From NCBI GenBank assembly GCA_006739055.1, contig AP019702.1, forward strand, positions 1,426,501 through 1,490,500: 64,000 nt of DNA, in the 5' to 3' direction. This stretch comes from Allostella vacuolata (GTDB lineage: Bacteria > Pseudomonadota > Alphaproteobacteria > ATCC43930 > Allostellaceae). The position numbers and the translations under genes are program-made. The notes below the pieces were generated by a model, which saw only the letters and a program-made list of their open reading frames with translations, was not told the DNA's origin and did no database searches. Position 1 is the stretch's first letter. Every line of letters starts with the position of its first letter. Below are positions 60,557 to 64,000 of the stretch, piece by piece.

Positions 60557-61069
60557 CGAAACGGCCTCCCAGCCGAATGCGACTGCCCTCGCCCGAGCGG
60601 GCGAGAGTCGAAGCAAAAATCCAACGGTGTTCGATTGGGTGGACCCGCCGCATGCGGGTCCGAAGCGCGCGCGGTATCAGATCCGCGACGCGGTCATACT
60701 CGACGGGAGGACGAATTCGTGCAGCGTGACGACGATGGTCGTCCGACGGGAGCCATGGGGGATGAGAATGTCGGACGACGCGGGGTAACGCGACGCCGCT
60801 CCTCGGCAAACAGCGAACATTGCTACCTCCTCTTGACTGGCCGTCGCCATCGCGGGCTGACGGGGGAAGTACGCCTAACGTCGTTGCTTGTCCTGGAACA
60901 GCCAGGGGCACGTGCGATTGCGCAGGCCGGCTATATAAGCCAAGCGCGCGGAATGAAAAGCGAATTCTGCGCTTCCGGGGGCAGTTTTTCGGCTTGCCGG
61001 ATTCGCCTGCGGGGGCCGGCTTCCGGCCCTCGTTGCGGGGGCGAGTCCCCATGCTATAAGGGCCGCCCC
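60557..61069 (-). promoter_or_regulatory. Structured leader of ornithine decarboxylase and aroQ upstream region
   Basis: About 510 bp between divergent genes. On the minus strand: a promoter-like pair TTTTCA-N16-TATATA (60959-60932), about 100 nt of leader, a 47-aa ORF (60820-60677), then three hairpins before ATG 60556. They are GGACCCGC/GCGGGTCC (60641-60661, 5-nt loop); CCAA-CG/CG-TTGG with a bulged T, followed by ATTTTTG (about 60615-60638), which looks like an intrinsic terminator; and CTCGCCCG/CGGGCGAG (60588-60605). On the plus strand, TTGCGG-N16-TATAAG (61033-61060) could drive aroQ. Confidence 0.55.
60677..60820 (-). CDS. Candidate leader peptide upstream of ornithine decarboxylase, 47 aa
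   Basis: ATG 60820 is preceded by a perfect AGGAGG at 5-nt spacing; the frame runs 47 codons to TGA at 60679-60677, about 120 nt before the decarboxylase ATG. The peptide starts [12 protein letters not shown] and contains [10 protein letters not shown]. In gammaproteobacteria a short arginine-containing leader peptide (SpeFL) controls speF by ornithine-dependent ribosome stalling; this peptide shares the RRTT tetrapeptide with it, which may be chance. The excellent ribosome site in an otherwise noncoding leader is the main evidence that it is translated. Confidence 0.5.
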   Translation of the reverse strand: MFAVCRGAASRYPASSDILIPHGSRRTTIVVTLHEFVLPSSMTASRI

Positions 61070-61549
61070 ATGATAGCGGACGCATACGACGTGACCGAGC
61101 CGACGATCCTCGTCCTCAACGGGCCCAACCTCAACCTGCTGGGCGTGCGCGAACCTTCCCTCTACGGCAGCGCCACCCTGGGCGACGTCGAGGAGGCCTG
61201 CCGGGAACGCGCCGGGCTGCTCGGCTACGAGGTGGATTTCCGCCAGTCCAACCACGAGGGCTCGCTGATCGACTGGATCCAGGAAGCCCGCGGCAGCGCG
61301 GTCGGCATCGTGCTCAATGCCGGCGCCTACACCCACACCTCGGTCGCGATCCACGACGCGCTGAAGGCGGCCGACGTGCCGGTGATCGAGGTCCACCTGT
61401 CGAACGTCTTCCGGCGGGAGCCCTTCCGCCACCATTCCTACATCTCCGGCGTCGCGGCGGGCGTGATCTGCGGCTTCGGGACCCACAGCTACGTGCTGGC
61501 GATCGAGGCACTGGCCGGGATCCTGGACGCGGGCAAGGAGGACGCATGA
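61070..61549 (+). CDS. aroQ: Type II 3-dehydroquinate dehydratase
   Basis: 159 aa. Converts 3-dehydroquinate to 3-dehydroshikimate in the shikimate pathway. [21 protein letters not shown] holds the start motif with the catalytic tyrosine, then [33 protein letters not shown] and [20 protein letters not shown] with the catalytic histidine. The ATG at 61070 lies only 10 bp after a TATAAG hexamer; GTG 61091, in frame, is an alternative start ([11 protein letters not shown]). accB overlaps its stop as ATGA. Confidence 0.95.
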   Translation: MIADAYDVTEPTILVLNGPNLNLLGVREPSLYGSATLGDVEEACRERAGLLGYEVDFRQSNHEGSLIDWIQEARGSAVGIVLNAGAYTHTSVAIHDALKAADVPVIEVHLSNVFRREPFRHHSYISGVAAGVICGFGTHSYVLAIEALAGILDAGKEDA

Positions 61550-61998
61550 AGACGGCCCTGCCGCTCGTCGTCGACGAGGAACTGATCCGCACCCTGGCCC
61601 GGCTGCTGGACGAGACCGGCCTGACCGAGATCGAGGCCCAGTCGGGCGAGGCGCGCATCCGCATCGCCCGGGCGCCGGCGACCCAGCTGGTGCAGGCGCC
61701 GACAGCCGTGGCGGCCGCCCCGGCGGCGCCGGCCGTGGCCGCCGGCCCGGCGCCGGCCGACGACCCGGGCGCCATCAAGTCGCCGATGGTCGGCACCGTC
61801 TACCTGTCGCCGCAGCCCAATGCCCCGCCCTTCGTCCAGCCGGGCGACCGCGTCGCCACCGGGCAGACGCTGATGATCGTCGAGGCGATGAAGGTCATGA
61901 ACCCGATCACGGCGCCGCGCGCCGGCACCGTGCGCTCGGTGCTGGTGGGGGATGGCGAGCCGGTCGAGTTCGCGCAGCCGCTCGTGATTCTCGACTGA
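61546..61998 (+). CDS. accB: Biotin carboxyl carrier protein of acetyl-CoA carboxylase
   Basis: 150 aa. An N-terminal helix ([33 protein letters not shown]), an alanine/proline linker, then the biotinyl domain [15 protein letters not shown] and [16 protein letters not shown]; the lysine in EAMKVM (about residue 113) is biotinylated. It is the swinging arm between AccC and AccAD in malonyl-CoA formation. Overlaps aroQ by 4 nt and is followed 20 bp later by accC. Confidence 0.97.
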   Translation: MKTALPLVVDEELIRTLARLLDETGLTEIEAQSGEARIRIARAPATQLVQAPTAVAAAPAAPAVAAGPAPADDPGAIKSPMVGTVYLSPQPNAPPFVQPGDRVATGQTLMIVEAMKVMNPITAPRAGTVRSVLVGDGEPVEFAQPLVILD

Positions 61999-62018
61999 CG
62001 GCGGGACCGGCCCGCCCC

Positions 62019-63371
62019 ATGTTCGAAAAGATCCTGATCGCCAACCGCGGCGAGATCGCACTCCGCATCCTGCGCGCCTGCCGCGAGATGGGCATCCAGA
62101 CGGTGGCGGTGCATTCCACGGTCGATGCGGATTCGATGCATGTCCGCCTGGCCGACGAATCGGTCTGCATCGGCCCGCCGTCGGCGCGCGAGAGCTACCT
62201 CAACGTGCCGGCGATCCTGACCGCGGCCACCATCACCAACGCCGACGCGATCCATCCCGGCCTCGGCTTCCTGGCCGAGAACGCCGACTTCGCGGCGATG
62301 GTCGAGGAGCACGGCTTCACCTTCATCGGCCCGACCGCCGACCATATCCGCCTGATGGGCGACAAGGTGCAGGCCAAGAACGCCGCCCGGCGCCTCGGCA
62401 TCCCGACGGTGCCGGATTCGGACGGGGCGGTCGCGACCATCGAGGCGGCGACCGAGGCCGCGGCGCGCATCGGCTATCCGGTCCTGGTCAAGGCGGCGGG
62501 CGGCGGCGGCGGCCGCGGCATGCGCGTGGCGCGCAGCCCCGAGCAGCTCCGCGACGCCTTCTCGGTCGCGCGCTCGGAGGCCAAGGCCTTCTTCAGCAAC
62601 GACGCGGTCTACCTCGAGAAGTACCTGAGCCGGCCGCGCCACATCGAGGTGCAGGTGCTGGCGGACGGCATGGGCGGGGTGGTCCATCTGGGTGAGCGCG
62701 ACTGCTCGATCCAGCGCAACCACCAGAAGATCCTGGAGGAGGCGCTGTCGCCCGCGCTCAACGCCGAACAGCGCGAGGAGATCGGGCGGCGCGTCACCGA
62801 CGCGGTGCGCGAGATCGGCTATCGCGGGGTCGGCACGATCGAGTTCCTCTACGAGGACGGCGCCTTCTACTTCATCGAGATGAACACCCGCCTGCAGGTG
62901 GAGCATCCGATCAGCGAGATGGTGACCGGCATCGACCTGGTGCGCGAGCAGATCCGCGTCGCCTCGGGTGCTGCGCTGGGTTACGGCCAGGACGCGGTGC
63001 GCCTGTCGGGCCACGCCATCGAGTGCCGGGTCAACGCCGAGCATCCGGAGACCTTCCTGCCGTCGCCCGGCCGCATCGTCGAGTACCACGCGCCGGGCGG
63101 GCCGGGCGTGCGGGTCGATTCGCACCTCTATTCGGGCTACGTGGTGCCGTCGCACTATGACAGCCTGGTCGCCAAGCTGATCGTCTACGGCAACACCCGC
63201 AACGAGTGCCTGATGCGGCTGCGCCGGGCGCTGGGGGAATATGTCGTGGGCGGGATCGAGACCAACCTGCCGCTGCACCGCCGGCTCCTGTCCAACCGCG
63301 ACTTCCTGGACGGCCATTACGACGTGACCTGGCTGGAGCGGTTCATGGCCTCCGAGCGCGGCGCGGCCTGA
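62019..63371 (+). CDS. accC: Biotin carboxylase subunit of acetyl-CoA carboxylase
   Basis: 450 aa ATP-grasp enzyme that carboxylates the biotin on Acc[26 protein letters not shown] at the N-terminus, [19 protein letters not shown] (ATP loop), [36 protein letters not shown], and [20 protein letters not shown] with catalytic residues. C-terminal [22 protein letters not shown] is standard. Part of the aroQ-accB-accC-aat unit common in Alphaproteobacteria. Confidence 0.98.
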   Translation: MFEKILIANRGEIALRILRACREMGIQTVAVHSTVDADSMHVRLADESVCIGPPSARESYLNVPAILTAATITNADAIHPGLGFLAENADFAAMVEEHGFTFIGPTADHIRLMGDKVQAKNAARRLGIPTVPDSDGAVATIEAATEAAARIGYPVLVKAAGGGGGRGMRVARSPEQLRDAFSVARSEAKAFFSNDAVYLEKYLSRPRHIEVQVLADGMGGVVHLGERDCSIQRNHQKILEEALSPALNAEQREEIGRRVTDAVREIGYRGVGTIEFLYEDGAFYFIEMNTRLQVEHPISEMVTGIDLVREQIRVASGAALGYGQDAVRLSGHAIECRVNAEHPETFLPSPGRIVEYHAPGGPGVRVDSHLYSGYVVPSHYDSLVAKLIVYGNTRNECLMRLRRALGEYVVGGIETNLPLHRRLLSNRDFLDGHYDVTWLERFMASERGAA

Positions 63372-63394
63372 ACCGGCCGGGGGGCGCGGCCGGG

Positions 63395-64000
63395 ATGGGC
63401 CAGCTCACGCCCGAGATCCTGCTCCGGGCCTACTCGGTCGGCCTGTTCCCGATGGCGGAATCGGCCGACGACCCGGACCTCTTCTGGGTCGACCCGGAGG
63501 AGCGCGGCGTGCTGCCGCTGGACGGCTTCCACCTGCCGCGCCGGCTGGCGCGCCGGGTCCGCAACAACCCCTTCACCGTCACCGTCGACACCGGCTTCGC
63601 CGCGGTGCTGGAGGGCTGCGCCGACCCGGCGCCGGGCCGCGAGAACACCTGGATCAACGCCCAGATCCACCGGCTCTATGGCGGCCTGTTCCAGCTGGGC
63701 CACGCCCACAGCGTCGAATGCTGGCGCGAAGGGCAGCTGGTCGGCGGCCTCTACGGCGTCCATATCGGCGCCGCCTTCTTCGGCGAGAGCATGTTCACGC
63801 GCGAGACCGACGCCAGCAAGGTGGCCCTGGTCCACCTCGTCGCCCGCCTGAGGAAGGGCCGCTTCCAGCTCCTCGACACCCAGTTCGTGACCGACCACCT
63901 GGCCGGCTTCGGCACCGTCGAGGTGCCGCGGGCCGAGTACCGCCGCCGCCTGGCCCGCGCCATCGCGGCACCGGCGACACTGCCGCTGGAGATGTCGGAC
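63395..64000 (+). CDS. aat: Leucyl/phenylalanyl-tRNA--protein transferase (3' end outside window)
   Basis: 202 codons from ATG 63395, open to the end of the window. [44 protein letters not shown] is the classic N-terminus. [51 protein letters not shown] is the catalytic GNAT-like core, and [25 protein letters not shown] follows. The protein adds Leu/Phe to N-terminal Arg/Lys substrates for ClpAP degradation (N-degron pathway). Typical length is about 220-240 aa, so nearly all is visible. Confidence 0.96.
   Translation, partial: MGQLTPEILLRAYSVGLFPMAESADDPDLFWVDPEERGVLPLDGFHLPRRLARRVRNNPFTVTVDTGFAAVLEGCADPAPGRENTWINAQIHRLYGGLFQLGHAHSVECWREGQLVGGLYGVHIGAAFFGESMFTRETDASKVALVHLVARLRKGRFQLLDTQFVTDHLAGFGTVEVPRAEYRRRLARAIAAPATLPLEMSD

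Overview
The window is very GC-rich (around 70% by eye) and almost fully coding. Gene families and order point to an alphaproteobacterium, most likely a Rhodospirillales-type genome. The markers are the aroQ-accB-accC-aat run, mrcA followed by prfB, an RNase E with a large acidic insertion near its N-terminus and a CPHC zinc link, glnE-bcp, and a complete mrp/mnh antiporter operon. It looks chromosomal. I see no rRNA, tRNA, CRISPR array, transposase or phage gene. The only block that looks acquired is a small DUF4160/DUF2442-HTH cassette near 18.6-19.5 kb, set in AT-rich DNA.

Layout. 1-6.3 kb: the end of a TRAP transporter binding protein, purC, a luciferase-like oxidoreductase, a GMC oxidoreductase overlapped by a GNAT gene, a small cysteine-rich secreted protein and a Gfo/Idh/MocA oxidoreductase. 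6.4-11.6 kb: an orphan molybdenum hydroxylase large subunit, preceded on the same strand by a sigma-54-dependent response regulator and its histidine kinase; a near-consensus -24/-12 promoter lies just after the regulator stop codon and faces the hydroxylase gene. 11.7-18.25 kb: the mrpA-G operon, whose last gene joins MrpG in frame to a universal-stress-protein domain. 18.3-20.1 kb: AT-rich intergenic DNA with operator-like palindromes, the DUF2442/DUF4160 pair and an N-terminally short DUF4337 gene.

20.1-26.0 kb: amidohydrolase and DadA-like oxidoreductase (translationally coupled), a YqaA-type membrane protein, a gamma-glutamyltransferase family protein and a SnoaL-like protein. 26.1-32.8 kb: tetR-acrA-acrB-oprM efflux operon with two matching 28-bp operator-like palindromes, one at the tetR start codon and one ahead of acrA. 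32.9-47.5 kb: bcp/glnE, an AsmA/YhdP-like protein, prfB (with a programmed +1 frameshift), PBP1A, and rne with a candidate promoter, long leader and strong terminator.

47.6-64 kb: a small secreted protein, an RsbW-like kinase divergent from a STAS antagonist, which is followed by a GPP34/GOLPH3-family gene; an aminotransferase with a GGT-like lipoprotein; a BepA-like M48 protease; a Na/Pi symporter coupled to a PstS-like protein; a DsbA/ScsC-like protein; an EamA transporter; a PhyH dioxygenase; ornithine decarboxylase with a structured leader encoding a 47-aa upstream ORF; and aroQ-accB-accC-aat (aat runs off the window).

The best leads are regulatory: the sigma-54 link to the molybdenum hydroxylase, the paired TetR operators, the ornithine decarboxylase leader, the MrpG-Usp fusion with an internal start, and the DUF4160/DUF2442 cassette with its three-half-site operator. 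All family calls come from reading motifs; no database search was run.
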